From positions 2,976,001 through 3,040,000 of the forward strand of contig NC_077223.1 of NCBI RefSeq assembly GCF_024763615.1: a DNA stretch of 64,000 nt. The letters are read 5' to 3'. This document shows, piece by piece, positions 34,970 through 47,479 of this stretch (within the stretch, counting starts at the first letter, position 1; each line of letters starts with the position of its first letter). The position numbers were made by a program, and so were the translations under genes. Below the pieces are notes generated by a model. The model searched no databases. It saw only the letters and a list, made by a program, of their open reading frames with translations, and was not told the origin of the DNA. The stretch is from Phlebotomus papatasi (lineage: Eukaryota > Arthropoda > Insecta > Diptera > Psychodidae).

Positions 34970-37900
34970 AGGCAAAAAGTTCTTTTGGCCTCTAACAACA
35001 GAAGACTTTCGACCCTTGGAGTACTTTAAGTGGCATGTATGGCGGATATATTGACATATTTGACAATTATCTGATAGGACCTAGTCACCCTAGTCATTTT
35101 CCTTAGTGCTTAAGATCCATCGAGATAAAGACTTTAATTTTTCATAAGTCCACAAATTCTAGAAAAATCTATGTTTGCAAATACCCGATACTTTCTACTG
35201 CCCCAATTTCCCCTATAACTGTTTTTTATTAGATCATTTGATTATATTCATTTATTTCTATTATTATGGTATTTTCAGGACTCCAAGATCTGTTTTATAG
35301 CTTGGACTTTGAATTCAATAACAAATGAACAAATAGTAAGTACATAATCCCAAGTAGCAATACATGATAAATTTTGGAAAAGCTTTATTTTTAAAATAGA
35401 ATAATTCGTATTAGATAAGTTGTGGAAAAACTTCAATTTTTTTGCAAAAGATTCCAGCAACATTTTATTTAATTTTATTTTTATTCTTTTTTTTTACTGA
35501 TAAATCTTCAAGCTTATTTTGTTGGATTTAAGGTAAAGTGCCTTCGGGTCGACCGGTAGAAACCATTATTTTTTTCTTACTGGATAAGTACTACTGTATG
35601 AACTGAAACGGAAAACACATCAGTACGAAGATTTCTGCGGAAATACAGATACTTGAGTATCTAAAAAAGAAAACCCCTGAGAACAGTGGAAACGACGGGA
35701 AGGTGGTTCAGTGTTGGATAATCAACAAAAGCGTAATAAAAAAGCTAGAAAGAATAACTGAAGAAATATGCAGATGTTAGAAGATGTAGTGTATCTGTTT
35801 ACTAATCCCTAAATTTGTTTCTTTTTATTCAAAGTAAATAATATCACATTAGGGTAAATTAACCTAATTCAAAACCTGCTTCAAATGGAAATTTTTCGCT
35901 ACTCCAAATGGAAACGTCATTGTTTTCATGATAAATACAGTAATAAATTATTATATTTATATATTTTCTAAACCATAGTTTCATTATTTAGTTAATTTTG
36001 CTCCAAATGAGAAAATCCATTCATATTCACAAATTTTAATTTGTTAATTTCTCAGAAAAATTAAAAGTGTACTTTTTACCATTGAATTTTTCATCGATCG
36101 ACTGTGTTTTCCAATGAAAAACACAATGAGGTGACTGTTGTTTATTCGTTTTGTTTAATATTGTTTTGTTTAATGTTTCTTCGTTTTGTTTATGACATTT
36201 AATGTCACATTTCTGGCTAATTTTAGTTAAATTAAGTGCTAATCTTTATTGTTAACAGTACGTGAAGTTTTCAATTGAAATAATTACCTATTTCGTGAAC
36301 AGAAAGGGTTTTTCTGAAGTGCCTGCAAATGCTTCAATGGGAAACCCCGGAAATATGATTTTTTTTTGAGAGATTTTCTTATTGTTTTAGATGGGAAAGG
36401 AGAAAAGACCGGGCATAACAGCAAATCCTGCATTCAAGAGTAACTTAACAAGGTTCTGGAAGCCTTTCGTCGCGGTTTCACTTACACTGTTTGTCTCCAA
36501 TTAGAAGCTATCCCTTGTCTCCATTTGGATTAATATGTTTCCAATAGAAGCATTTTACGCTCACATATTTTTTCACACATGGACGCTCTGCAATTTAGTT
36601 TCACGACAGAAGATCAGGAACTTGTTTTAATGCTTGTACTTTCGCTACACTGCAATTAAAGAAACAAAATGTTAGCTCTCACAAATACAGTATTAATTCA
36701 CTATTTTTCTATCAGTTATCCTTACTTTGTGAAACTTGATCTCTTCGATGTGTCTGCTCGACTTAACTGTACACGCTGGTTTACTTCAATACTTTAATTT
36801 ATAATAAACATCACTTTTTATCACAAGTTTTTACTCAGAAATGAACCTCTGCTTAGTAAATAAAGCAGATTTTGACAATCTGACAGCATCATACAAAAAG
36901 AAGGCAAGTTGTATATAACTTATATGGAGCAAATGTAACTAAAATATACCACAACATGATGTTCATACAATTTCACGACATTATGTGAACATAATAGCAT
37001 GAATATGTAAGATAAATATACTTTAGAAATTTTTGACATAGTTTTATACATTTTCACTCAAAAATAGATTATATTATGACTTGTTTATAGATCTAAAAAT
37101 GTTTGGTCGTAATTTTAAGGGAAAATAACAAAATATTAATTGGAATTTATCAAACGAAATGTATTACATGTATTAATAGAAAATAACCGATATTTTCTAT
37201 ACATTTTTTAGTCAAGTTATTATACTGGTATTCAACGTACATAATTTTCAGATAATATACATCCATTGTGTTCATACATTATATTTTTAAGAAATAGCTC
37301 GATTACGTTGAAAATATGTTGGTTACATTTGAGACACACATTATTTGGATATCAAATGCCCCTTGGGTTTATTATTAACTTAGCTTTAGAGCATGTTAAA
37401 TATAATGAAAAACAATTAATATCTAAAAGAGGTAAAATAGGTTGATAGGACAATAGTCGATACAAACGATAATATCAAAAGACCAGTTATATTATAAAAT
37501 TTTTCAGGATTTATGGGTCTATAAATTGTTTCTTGGGTATGTAAATATTCCTAAAGCATTCTAAAATCACTTGGATATAAATCCAAAACCATATTTGATT
37601 GCACAAGAAAAACCCCAAAAGAAAAGCTGTAGCAATCCTCTGGATCTTTTCCATTTCCTTATTATAATTTTACTGTTGAATTATAAAGAGATTAAAGCAG
37701 TTGAAATTTAAATGTATGGCTTAAAATAAGAAACAGTGGAGAACAAACTATATTATTTGGTTCTTTAGTTCAATTTTCTGTGGCAATTTCTTCTACAAAG
37801 TGTGCAGACGAAAATCCTGAACTTTAAACACTCTCAACTCTCAGTGCAAAAAGCTTTCGATTGCAATCCTTGGCAACAGTGTTACCCTCCAATCCTCAAA

Positions 37901-38700
37901 GTTTTTTGAGATTTCACACACGAACGGCAAAAGATGGAATATTGTCTGTGGAGAAATCGATGGACGGAATCAGTGAAGGAATAAAATAGAGCCAGAAGGA
38001 TGAAGAAATCTCCCGCATAAGAGAGAGATCAGGTTGAAAGTTTCTACCTTTGGCAACTTGTGAAGATTAACTGGTTCGCTGAATTGGAAGAATTCGATTT
38101 TCAAATGCCATTGTTGGCTTTAGGGAGCATCTCTACTTTTTCTTATACCCTCTGGCACAAGTAACTATCTCCTTTGGTCGTTTCTACCACCGCAGACAGA
38201 ATTTCATTCTACTGAAAGACATGAAATTACCTCCGAAAGAAAGTCAATTGGTGCTCATCGACCACCAAGATGAGGTCTTTGCGGTAAGGCAGACCCAGTT
38301 GAAAAGTTGCACAGGAGCTATTTACACTCCAATAAATTAATATTATGTGCAATTTAGTTGGAAAATACACACCGCGAGAATGTGGGAGGTGAAATTCACT
38401 CCACCACAGTTAATTTTCATTCAACTGGAGGATGGTTATGTATTGCCATGAATCATTAGAATTGTTCTGCTGTGCCCAGCAGATCCACCATCTCCATTTC
38501 CCAGAATGGGGACAGAGTTGCAAATCACGTGAGATCTGCGATAAGAATTTTTGGCAGCTTCAGCAAATTTCCACCAAAACAAATTGCAATAAAATAAAAT
38601 GCTTTTTGTAAATGCATGCATTCCCAAACAGTAAATAAAATATTTGGCACAAAGAACTCACATATTTAAATTATAAATAATCCTTTTCATATTGTTTTAT
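34970..38700. other. Long spacer, mainly unique
   Basis: It contains a lone left end of family D at 35530-35565 (AAGGTAAAGTGCCTTCGGGT). The word TTAGGGTAAATTAACC at 35851 resembles the TAGGG ends of other MITEs, but I find no matching right end. The block 37740-38620 is repeat-free. No gene recognised. Confidence 0.4.
36391..36504 (+). other. 37-codon frame after an acceptor-like site
   Basis: TTTTCTTATTGTTTTAG is followed at once by ATGGGAAAGG. The frame reads MGKEKRPGITANPAFKSNLT and on to TAG at 36502. A pyrimidine tract with AG directly before ATG looks like a first coding exon or a transposase start. No domain is recognised and chance is quite possible. Confidence 0.15.
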
Positions 38701-38854
38701 GATTTAGAATTGTCCGCATTTAATGAAATGCTCAGAAAATATTTGAGTCATAGGGCGTCCCCTGATTGGCTAGAACTTAAAAGCATTGATAACTTTTCAG
38801 GGTACAGTTCAATGGTGCTATTCCATTTAAAAGTGCACATGTTTCTTTTAGCAC

Positions 38855-39010
38855 TTTACTGTTTTCAAGCGCTTCTGCATTATCGCCTTTTCTTCGTGTT
38901 GGTTCCTGTCTCGACTGTTTTTCTGGACAGTTTAGATTTCTATTATAAAATAGTCGTGATAGGAACCTGCCGAAAGAGAAATCGATAACGCAGAAACATG
39001 TGAGAACAGA
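38855..39010. mobile_element. Hairpin element, family N, copy 1
   Basis: TGCATTATCGCCTTTTCTTC and GTTGGTTCCTGTCTCGACTG on the left; GTCGTGATAGGAACCTGCCG and AGAAATCGATAACGCAGAAA on the right. The two arms of about 60 bp face each other. A second copy starts about 55 bp downstream. Confidence 0.75.
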
Positions 39011-39061
39011 CATTTTTCTCCATTTACGGTGCTTTTCCAATGAAAAACGAACATTATTTTA

Positions 39062-39232
39062 GCAGTTCACTGTTCTCAAGTACTTCTGCATTATCGACTT
39101 TTCTTCGTGTTGGTTCCTGTCTCGACTGTTTTCTCTAGTCCCCGCCGAGTTCTAAAACAATCAAATAGTTGTGACAGAAACCAACATAAAAAAAAGTCGA
39201 TAATGAAGAAGCACTTGTTTGGTTTAAAAAAA
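39062..39232. mobile_element. Hairpin element, family N, copy 2
   Basis: TGCATTATCGACTTTTCTTC and GTTGGTTCCTGTCTCGACTG on the left; TGTGACAGAAACCAACATAA and AAAAGTCGATAATGAAGAAG on the right. Tandem partner of copy 1 in the same orientation; the loop regions differ. Confidence 0.75.
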
Positions 39233-39589
39233 TGTCACAGAGAACACATAATGCCGAGAAATCAGCCGAGTAAATTGGTTAAATGCTTCATAAATTGTTT
39301 TACGTAAAGAACTATAAGACTAAAAAAAATAACGGCGCCGATCTGTAAGCGTCTCTGAATGAAGTAAAGTATAAAGTATTTTCTAGGGTTTAATACGCTA
39401 TTTATAAAATCAAATCGAAGAAAATGGGTGCCGCATGATTTTATTGAAAAACGGACAAAATATCAAGAATCTGTTTTAGAAATTTTTCCCTTGCGGTATG
39501 AAAAAATGAATTTACAGAATCGAATTTTTACGGGCTATGACCAATTTATATGTACAAGTATCGTATATTTCAAAGTATATTTCATAACT

Positions 39590-40205
39590 TACCAAAAATT
39601 TCCCTTTGCCCCGGAAATTTGCTTTTGTCCCACAGGGTGAAACTAATAATTTCTCAAAACATAGAATATTTTCCTTTACCTCTGCAAGCGAAATTGATAA
39701 CTTCCTAAAACATAGAAAATTTTTCTTTGCCCCAAAAAGCGAAATTTATAAATTCCCAAAACATAGAAAATTTCCCTTTTCCCCGAAGAGCTCAAAGGGC
39801 AGAACTAATAATTTGCCAAAACACAGAAAATTTCCCTTTACCCCAAAGGGCAGAATTTATAACTTTCCAAAATACAGAAAATTTCCCTTCGCCCAAAGAG
39901 CGAAACTCATAAATTTCCAAAACATGAAAAATTTCCTTTTGCCCTAAAGGGCAGAACTAATAATTTCCCATAACACGAAAATTTCGCTTTGCCTCAAAGT
40001 GTAGATCTAATAATTTCTTAAAACACGGAAATCTCCCTTTGCCCTAAGGGGCAGAACTAATAAAATTTAACAAAACACAGAGAAGTTCCCTTTGCCCCAA
40101 AGGGTAGAACTAATAATTTCCCAAAACACAGAAAATTTCTCTTTTCCCCAACAGGCGTTACTGATAATTTCCTAAACAGAAAATTTTCCATTGTCCTAAC
40201 AGTGA
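39590..40205. repeat. Minisatellite, 51-bp unit
   Basis: About twelve units contain AAAACACAGAAAATTTCCCT, TTGCCCCAAAGGGC and AGAACTAATAATTTCC. The starts of the CAGAAAATTT word step by 50-52 bp, apart from one longer unit. Because 51 is a multiple of 3, a 113-codon frame (39606-39947) stays open and reads as 17-residue repeats (HRKFPF...). I regard that frame as a by-product of the period. Confidence 0.93.
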
Positions 40206-40645
40206 AACATTTTTACCTATCAATTTTGTTTTTTTACTTACCATTTTAGATTTTCTTACTTACCATTTTAGATATTTTAACTTACGATTTTGATTTTTTC
40301 TACTTACCAGTTTCGATTTTTTTTCACTCATAATTTTCGATTTTTTTGCTTACCAAATTTGATTTATTTACTTACCATTTTTGATTATTTTACTTACCAA
40401 TTTTCAATATTTACTTACCGAATTTGATTTATTTACTTACCATTTTTGATTATTTTACTTACCAATTTTCAATATTTACTTACCAAATTTGATTTATTTA
40501 CTTACCATTTTTGATTAATTTACTTACCAATTTTCAATTTTTACTTACCAATTTTCATTTTTTACTTAACAAATATGCATTTTTTTACATACCATTTTTG
40601 ATTTTTTTACTTACCATTTTACCAAAATACTTACCATTCTACTGC
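40205..40645. repeat. Minisatellite, 20-25-bp unit (TTTACTTACCATTTTTGAT)
   Basis: About twenty degenerate units of TTTACTTACCAATTTTGAT type. On the minus strand most units read TGGTAAGTAAA, a consensus 5' splice site (GTAAGT). It directly follows the 51-bp array, with no spacer. Confidence 0.93.
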
Positions 40646-40789
40646 GGCCTTTAATTCACTCCCTAAAGTCCTATGCTTTTTCAGAAGAAGCATCAGTAAA
40701 CTTACATTTATTGTCATAACAAAGTTGTTATTAATTAAAAAAAATTAGTATACTTATTCATAGTATAGCTGTCGTTTTTTCTGAAGATA

Positions 40790-41620
40790 GTGAAACTGGG
40801 GCACCACCGAACACGGGGTAGCACCAAACACTGCGAATTTCAACCAAATGGATTTCAGAAAACAAGAGATTTGTAGGTGCTGTAACCGTGCTATCACACT
40901 AGGATTTTTTCAATTTGTAAATTCAATTTAATTTTCAGATGAATTGTTTCTATGCGTTATTTTACATTAAAAATAATCTGAATTGATAAATTTTCGCTTA
41001 TTCATTGATATAAACTAATACGAGGCCCACCAAAATATGTTTAAACATGCTAAAACAGCATAAATGTGATTGCTCAATTAAATTTGAATTCAGCAAATTA
41101 AAATCCTAAAATTGGTCATTAATTTCAATTTTATTGCAATTAAACAAGTATCCTTTTGAACCAAATTGTTCTTATTAAATTTATTTACTCGTAATTAATT
41201 ATTATTTGTGGCCAAAAATAAGATAAGTTCAGTATCTAAGTCAGTATCGGGAGTAATTTGCTAAGGTCCTCCAAAGCCATTATTGTGCTAAGAAATCTCC
41301 TGTTTATATGACTTCACACAGATTTTCAACAAGATGTACGAGAGTCAATTCATCAGCCTTTCCCTACAAATCTTTCCAAATCTTTGGGTATCCTTCTGAA
41401 TAACAGATAAGTGACTTATAAGAGTGTCCTGGCTGTGAGAATTTTCAAGTAAATTCTAGAAATCTTATAATGCTCAATTGGCTCAATTGAATTTAATTTT
41501 AAATTTTGAAAATCCCAGTGTGATAGCACCGTGAGGATGGTAGTCTACTGAAAAATGGTCGAAAATAAAAATTAGTGTTCGATGCTACCCTATGTTCGCA
41601 TATACCTCAGTTTTCCCTAA
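40790..41620. mobile_element. MITE, family O (AACTGGGGCACCACCGAACA) with family M relative inside
   Basis: The outer left end is AACTGGGGCACCACCGAACA then CGGGGTAGCACC. The outer right end is TTCGATGCTACCCTATGTTC then CTCAGTTTTCCCTA. Inside it, 40893-41536 has its own inverted ends (GCTATCACACTAGGATTTT and AAAATCCCAGTGTGATAGC), so a second element of about 640 bp probably landed in the first. A compact family O copy is at 58163-58376. Confidence 0.75.
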
Positions 41621-41629
41621 ATGCTAATA

Positions 41630-43590
41630 AACGCAGTTAATGTGACTTTAAACGATAAACGGTGAATATGTGATTCTCTCGGTGCGTGTCTTTACACTCA
41701 ATGGCGTTTAAATCGTTAATAATTATTAATAAAATGTTAAATTCCAATAATTATTCAAAATAACTGATAATGTTTATTAACTTTATTTTTTTAATACTAT
41801 TTATTCATTTATTTATTTATTTAATATTCCATTTATTTAATATTTATTGGTTAGTTAATATTTACTATTAACTAACCTATAATATTTGTCATTGAAATTA
41901 TTTCCAAAGGAAGTACAGAACACATTGTATTACATCCTCTTCTCTCCTACTGTACTATTGCAATTTTTAGATTCATGGTAATTCTTATATTACAATTACG
42001 TAAATAAAATTTTCTATTAGGGCAATTAATGTAACAATGTAAGATGATTCTCAAAAATTATCAATGAATTACGAATATTTCCCAATGAAGTTTTGTCAAT
42101 GAACACATACTCCGTGATAGTTCTCCCTTGACTACTACACTTACGAAAGTTTTACGAAAGTATTACCTATTAGTATTCTTACTTAATAATTTGTGTATAA
42201 CATTTTTTTTGTTTTTTTTTCAGGAACATATTTCCTATGTAAATTTAAGGTAACCAATCTGTTGCAATTAGAAAAACCTCCACGAGAATATGCGGGCAGA
42301 AAATGTTTCTTGGGTTGTGAAGCTTTTCTAGCTACATTTTATATCAAAATTGTATTTAGTACGAATTGATTTATAAATCCATAAATCTATTGTTCTTCAT
42401 TGAGTTCGTCAATTATTGCGAATTAATGCTGAACTCTATCATTAATTGTATTAATCTTTGTCGGAAAATTGTTATCCAGAGCCTCCAACTCTGGTTGAAT
42501 AAACAATTTTGGAGTATCCTCTTGTTGTTGGTAAAATTCAGCAGTGGTTTGAGAATGTTGCAATGATGTGGTGGTTTTCGTTGTTTATATTTATATCACG
42601 AGATGAATTGAAATTGTCCATATTTTAGTAAATTACGAGGAAAACACTTCTCACTCGGCAATTTTGCCATTGTTGCTACCCAAAATGGTAACAATGGTGA
42701 GTGATGTGAGGCAAAATATCGCCTCACCAATTGCTTGTTTGTTCAAAAGCTTCTACTCATCCGCTTTTATAAAATGCACCAACCATTCATTCTCCCGCTA
42801 AAAGTCTTTGTCGTTTTTTTTTTGTTTCAGGGAGATTTCGCGCTCCAATTCATTAACTAAAGTACCACAACTTTTGTATCTCTACAGGGGTTGTTTTGAT
42901 GAAGCTTTCGGGCTAAGCTTTCGAGTAAGCTGCGCAAATGGCATTAATTTACAATACCGCAGCTTATATTTTAATACTAAATAATACAGAAAGTCCGTAC
43001 TGCAGCTCATGTGAAATATTTGAAGCTGAAGAACATTATGTTTTTACTAATATTAGGCAAACCTTAGATTGGAATATTAAAACTTATAAAAATTTAGGAC
43101 CTACCCCTTATGAAAGTTAAAGCCGTTAAAGTAAACCTCTCACTGCTTCCAGTTCTGAAGAACTAATGGCAATTGAAAGTGAAAACTTTAGTTAAAATCA
43201 GGATAATCTGTCACAAAATATAGTTCTTTTACAGAACAACCAATTAGGACCGTCAGCTATTTGCGATCTCTAAAGTCAAAATGTAGGTCTTTAATAAATA
43301 TTACAATCTTAACACATTTCTAGTTAAATAGACAATTAAGATTAACAAAAAATTGTTATAATTGATCGTGATCAGTAAAATATTTCCCTTTATCATAAAA
43401 TACCCAAGAAGCATATCATTACTCTTACTAAATTTTGATTCTTTTCTGCAGATAAAATATGATCATAGAATACTTAAAGTTGGACCCTTAAAAGGACATC
43501 TCGAGTAATATTTCAGTTGTAAATATTACGTAAATATTGTTATAGAAATACGTCGGGAATATTACAGTAAGATTATTTCCCAATTGGGCA
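41630..43590. other. AT-rich spacer
   Basis: Includes ATTT-type simple sequence (41800-41850). A 60-codon ATG frame at 42938-43120 contains SPYCSSCEIFEAEEHYVF, a C-x2-C...E-H pattern somewhat like the Cys-His motif at the C-terminus of jockey/R1-type non-LTR proteins. It is too short to name. Confidence 0.35.
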
Positions 43591-43594
43591 TCTT

Positions 43595-43695
43595 ATTGTA
43601 CAATTGGTAACAGTGTTGACCTTTAGATTGATAGGTCCCTGGCTTGACTCAAAAATGGTCAATTCGAGTTCCGCCCGGTGTAAAGATATCAGTTT
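43595..43695 (+). mobile_element. tRNA-derived SINE head
   Basis: TTGTACAATTGGTAACAGTG resembles an A box and GGTCAATTCGAGTTCCGCCC a B box. The spacing is longer than in a tRNA and no acceptor stem forms. It is probably a SINE or tRNA relic. Confidence 0.45.
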
Positions 43696-43859
43696 TACCT
43701 TCAGTAGGATACAAGAGTGTAGCATAATTAAATTGTAACAAATATTTCGATACTATTAGTAATAACTCCCTAAGTTTCGTAATCCAATTCCAAGGTAGCC
43801 GTTATATGACTTCTTTTTTATATTACAAATAATTAAATGACTTACAAGATTTTTATTGA

Positions 43860-45400
43860 TCTATCAATTGACCCAAAGAGTAAAATCTGGTCCTCATGGC
43901 GTTACCCAAACGGTTTATGGGAAAAGATTACCGTTCATTGTCTTTATTCTGAAACCCAAAAACGAATCCTGTGACTGTCATCAGGGCGTCGAATTCCGCA
44001 GAGTAGGGAATAATATGAGAGTTATTACGAAAGCCATTCGTCGTTATGATAACTCTGAAATTACTCGCACATGACTAGAAAATGACAAGCGAAAATTGGC
44101 ACTTTCCAATGATTTCCGGTGTCCCTATAAAAAATCTTCTCCACATGTTATGTCTCAGGGGAACTTACCCATTGTCAAGATGGCAAATAAAGTAACTCCG
44201 GAACGTACAGAGTACGTACGTCGATTTCGTACCTATGCAGTCCGATCCCGAACGCTCCTGAACTGAAGATCCCTAACGCACTGTATTTGGAGCGTCATTT
44301 ATGGAACGGAAAAAGGCTCCCCAGCTGCTTTCCGGAACTCGTGCTAATTTTCCTATATCTCTCAGGTGAAAATTACTTCTACAATTTGCGTCAACACCGT
44401 GTGGCGTCAACAGGTAATTTTGGTAAATTAAGAGGAGAAAGACAAGGTGGTCATCCAGCAAGCCTGGGTTGAGTAATGTAGCGAAGGGGGGATTGCCAAA
44501 TAGCTCCATTGCCTCATTGAAGGTAATGGGTAAAATAGGTTCTGTAACGGTCGTCAGAGAACAATCGTGGGGAATAATATGATGGTTATTACGAAAGTCA
44601 CTTTGCGTCGTAATAACACTGAGATTACTCGCCCACAACTTAAATATGACGCGCCAAAATGGGCTCTTCCAGTGACTTCCAGTGTCCCTATAAATAATCT
44701 TCCCCTCGCTGGGTATATCTGAGGGGAAATTTCACTTGTCAAATGGCAAATAGAATTACTGTGCTGTGAATTTGCAAAGTAGTTGGCAATTTGACGTATT
44801 TTCTCAATACAGTGTAACATTAGGAGGAAAAGCTCCTCCAATAGAGAAATGTGTCGTGATTTAGAAAAAGACAGTGCCGACAAAAATTAAGCAAAAATTA
44901 GGCAGTGTTTTGGTTGATAAATACCCGCACAATTTTTATGGAAAATTAAATTTCGTTATTCAGGTGGTTGCTCCTGTCTCAGGATTATTGTGTGATAAAA
45001 ATCTTGTGTTTAAAAGTCCTATTTAGTGAAAATTTTAAAAGATTTTTGTGTGTTGTTGTCATCCAGCTGGAACATTTTCGATATGTCGGACAGCTCATTC
45101 AGCAATAGTCGAATGAGAAAAATATTCGCAAATGTGAGTAGTGAAATTAGAAAAATTGACCAAAATTCCATAAAAAGTAGCAAAGACAATAAAAAATGTG
45201 AAGAATTAATGAGAAAACGGTGTCTAATGTGATAGTATAGTACAAAATTGTGGAGTGCATTTGACTTTTTCATTGAGAGTACGTACGTCGATTTCGCACA
45301 TATGCGGTGGAGAAGGATGGCAAGTGCACTGTTTTTAGCGCGTCACTTTTTCGTACGGAAAAGGACCGTCCCTTGGAGTCGCTTTTATTACTTCATGTCA
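43860..45400. repeat. Long direct repeats, LTR-like, decayed element
   Basis: A block at 44006-44215 is repeated at about 44566-44770 in the same orientation. Shared words: GGGAATAATATGA, GTTATTACGAAAG, TCCAGTGTCCCTATAAA against TTCCGGTGTCCCTATAAA, and ATCTTC. A second shared block, GAGTACGTACGTCGATTTCG, lies at 44210 and 45278, followed by GCGTCA and ACGGAAAAGG-like words in both. Each copy holds a CCCTATAAA box, as an LTR promoter would. A TGTTGTCATCCAGCTGG word lies at 45053. No gag or pol coding is visible between them. I read this as solo or recombined LTRs of a dead retrotransposon; a segmental duplication is the alternative. Confidence 0.45.
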
Positions 45401-45579
45401 GAGTAAATTTTAAGCCCGTAAAATAACTAATGTATTACTAACTCAATTTTGAGTTATGCTCTGACTAAAAGTCGACGCGAATACGAGTAATTTTTTAAAT
45501 TCTAATTAAGAGTAATTTTTTGACCATTTCTTGTACAACAAAATCCAGTCATTTTTGAGTCGTTGTAATTTTTTGTCCA

Positions 45580-45910
45580 TTGGGATATGCTTTGGAGGGA
45601 GCGAAGGTACGTCCATACATTTGTCAAAGTTGAACTACTTTGTAGGGCCTATTTCTCAACCGATTTGCTTAAGTTTGGATGTTTTTGAAAGGCCTTGAAA
45701 TTTCCAACACGGCTACATCGGACTCAATCGAAATTGGATCGGTAAAGTGCTCGTAATTGTTGTATCTTTCTCGCATTTTTTTTTTTCAATAATCTTTTGA
45801 TTTTGTCCGAAAACTTATGACACAGCTAGAGGCCGAACGGTGAGATATCAACTTCCGTTTTGATAGTCATAGAGCTCGTGATTCTGACGCAACAGAACAG
45901 GTATTCAAAT
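45580..45910. repeat. Dispersed repeat related to 16484 and 31045
   Basis: GGCCTTGAAATTTCCAACAC, GGCTACATCGGACTCAATCG and GGCCGAACGGTGAGATATCA look like a decayed interspersed element. GGTGAGATATCAA is shared, inverted, with 16520-16545. Confidence 0.35.
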
Positions 45911-45919
45911 GACATCTTC

Positions 45920-47470
45920 ATGACCTATTTTCGTGTCTTTAGTCAGGCCATGCCACTTGGGTATTGACGACTTTTTGAAGACGAAATTTCTGTGCAATAT
46001 TTTTGTTGTCAACAAAGTTAATTTATTGATGACTCAACTCATCAACAGAAAAATTCTTTCTCAATTCTTCTGCAGAAAACTCTCAGATATATATATTTTT
46101 TGAATTGAAGCTTTGTTATGTGAAGAGCTGTGGAAGAACTTTTGGTAACAAGGCGAACAATTACTTTCCACCATTATTGCTGGGATCGTCAATCAATGTC
46201 TAGAAGAATTCTTCAAGACCACTAAGAACTTTTGATCATCTTCTATGTAATTGGGAAAAGTTGTTGATATTTTCCTTCACAGAATCCTTCTCAGCATCCA
46301 ATTGGAAACTTCTCAAAATACTTTATAGATTTTCGTATCTTGTACAGTGCAACAAATATTTCTTTCAATTTTTTTTCTCTAGCTATTTCCTCCTTCAGTC
46401 CTTCATCGATGCACTTGAAATTGAACCCGGTTGACGAACTCTTCTAAGGGAAATCATGAAAGTTACAAAATTCCTTCTTACTGTGCATTTGATAAGAACT
46501 TTAGGGATATTGGAAGTTTCAGAGGAGGAAATTTCTCATTCAATTGGAAATCTTCAATTGGCATCTTCTAAGTTTTCAGGCTTTCTTTAAAGTTTTTAAA
46601 TTCCAAGTAATGGATGGCCAGCTGGGAAATGCCACAGAGTGATTGTGGGTGGTGAAAAAAAAGTAGTGAAGAATTTCGATTCACAAGTCAGTCACAGAGG
46701 AAGGATGGAACAAAAAGAACTTGACAATAGAGAGAATGAAATATCGAATCCAACATGCAATAGATAGAATTTCCTCTTGAGAGTGAGCTCGCTTTCAAAG
46801 TGAAATCATTCGGTTTTTCCAGGAGTGGGAGATTTGGGTGAGGAGGATACAGAAAAAAAAATTGCACGTTGTATATATCGAAGTTCTTTCCTCATACTAA
46901 CCCCCCAAAAATCCATGAAATTCTCTACCATTGACAATGGGCATCGTTGGGAAATGTTTCTCAATGAACGAGGGATGCAAACAAATGGGGAAATTGTTGA
47001 AACCATATTTCACTTGAACTATTCTCAATGGTTCTTTGATGCATCAATATCCAAGAGATACCTGAGAGGAATTTTTCAGACCACACCGTCCCCCAAAGGG
47101 ATAGTCTTTCTCCAAGCAAATATGCACATTTATGCTCCGATGGAATTTCTTTTATGATCACATGTGACTTTTTATGCTTTTCTACATCAACATTCCTCAC
47201 TTTCCCTTCGGTCGCTTCCAAACCACTTACTTCCTGGGGATATTTGCCCATCCCTTGGACTCTCCAATGTATTTTCATTGAGATTTTCCGGTTGTTTTAG
47301 TCGCCTTTTGTGGTCCCCGGATACTGAAATTGAAGGTCATTCCGAGTCATTGAAGACGCCACATTTACTCATTTTTGAACCACAAACATCGCAAAACCCA
47401 AGAACCATTTAAGATTTCTTGTCAAAAAAAAAATAGAATCGAGAAATTTTTTTGCTTATTTCAGTTCAAT
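45920..47470. other. Unique block
   Basis: Repeat-free. A plus-strand frame of 110 codons (46825-47157) and a minus-strand frame of 105 (46961-47278) overlap. Neither has a known domain and I treat both as chance. Confidence 0.4.
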
Positions 47471-47479
47471 GTTAATTGT

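Noticed and set aside
39606..39947. 113-codon frame as a gene
   Set aside because: It is explained by the 51-bp (17-codon) tandem unit.
44273..44638. 121-codon minus-strand frame in the LTR-like region
   Set aside because: It crosses the boundary of the repeated blocks and has no gag/pol motif.
46825..47278. Overlapping 110- and 105-codon frames
   Set aside because: Opposite strands, no recognisable domain.
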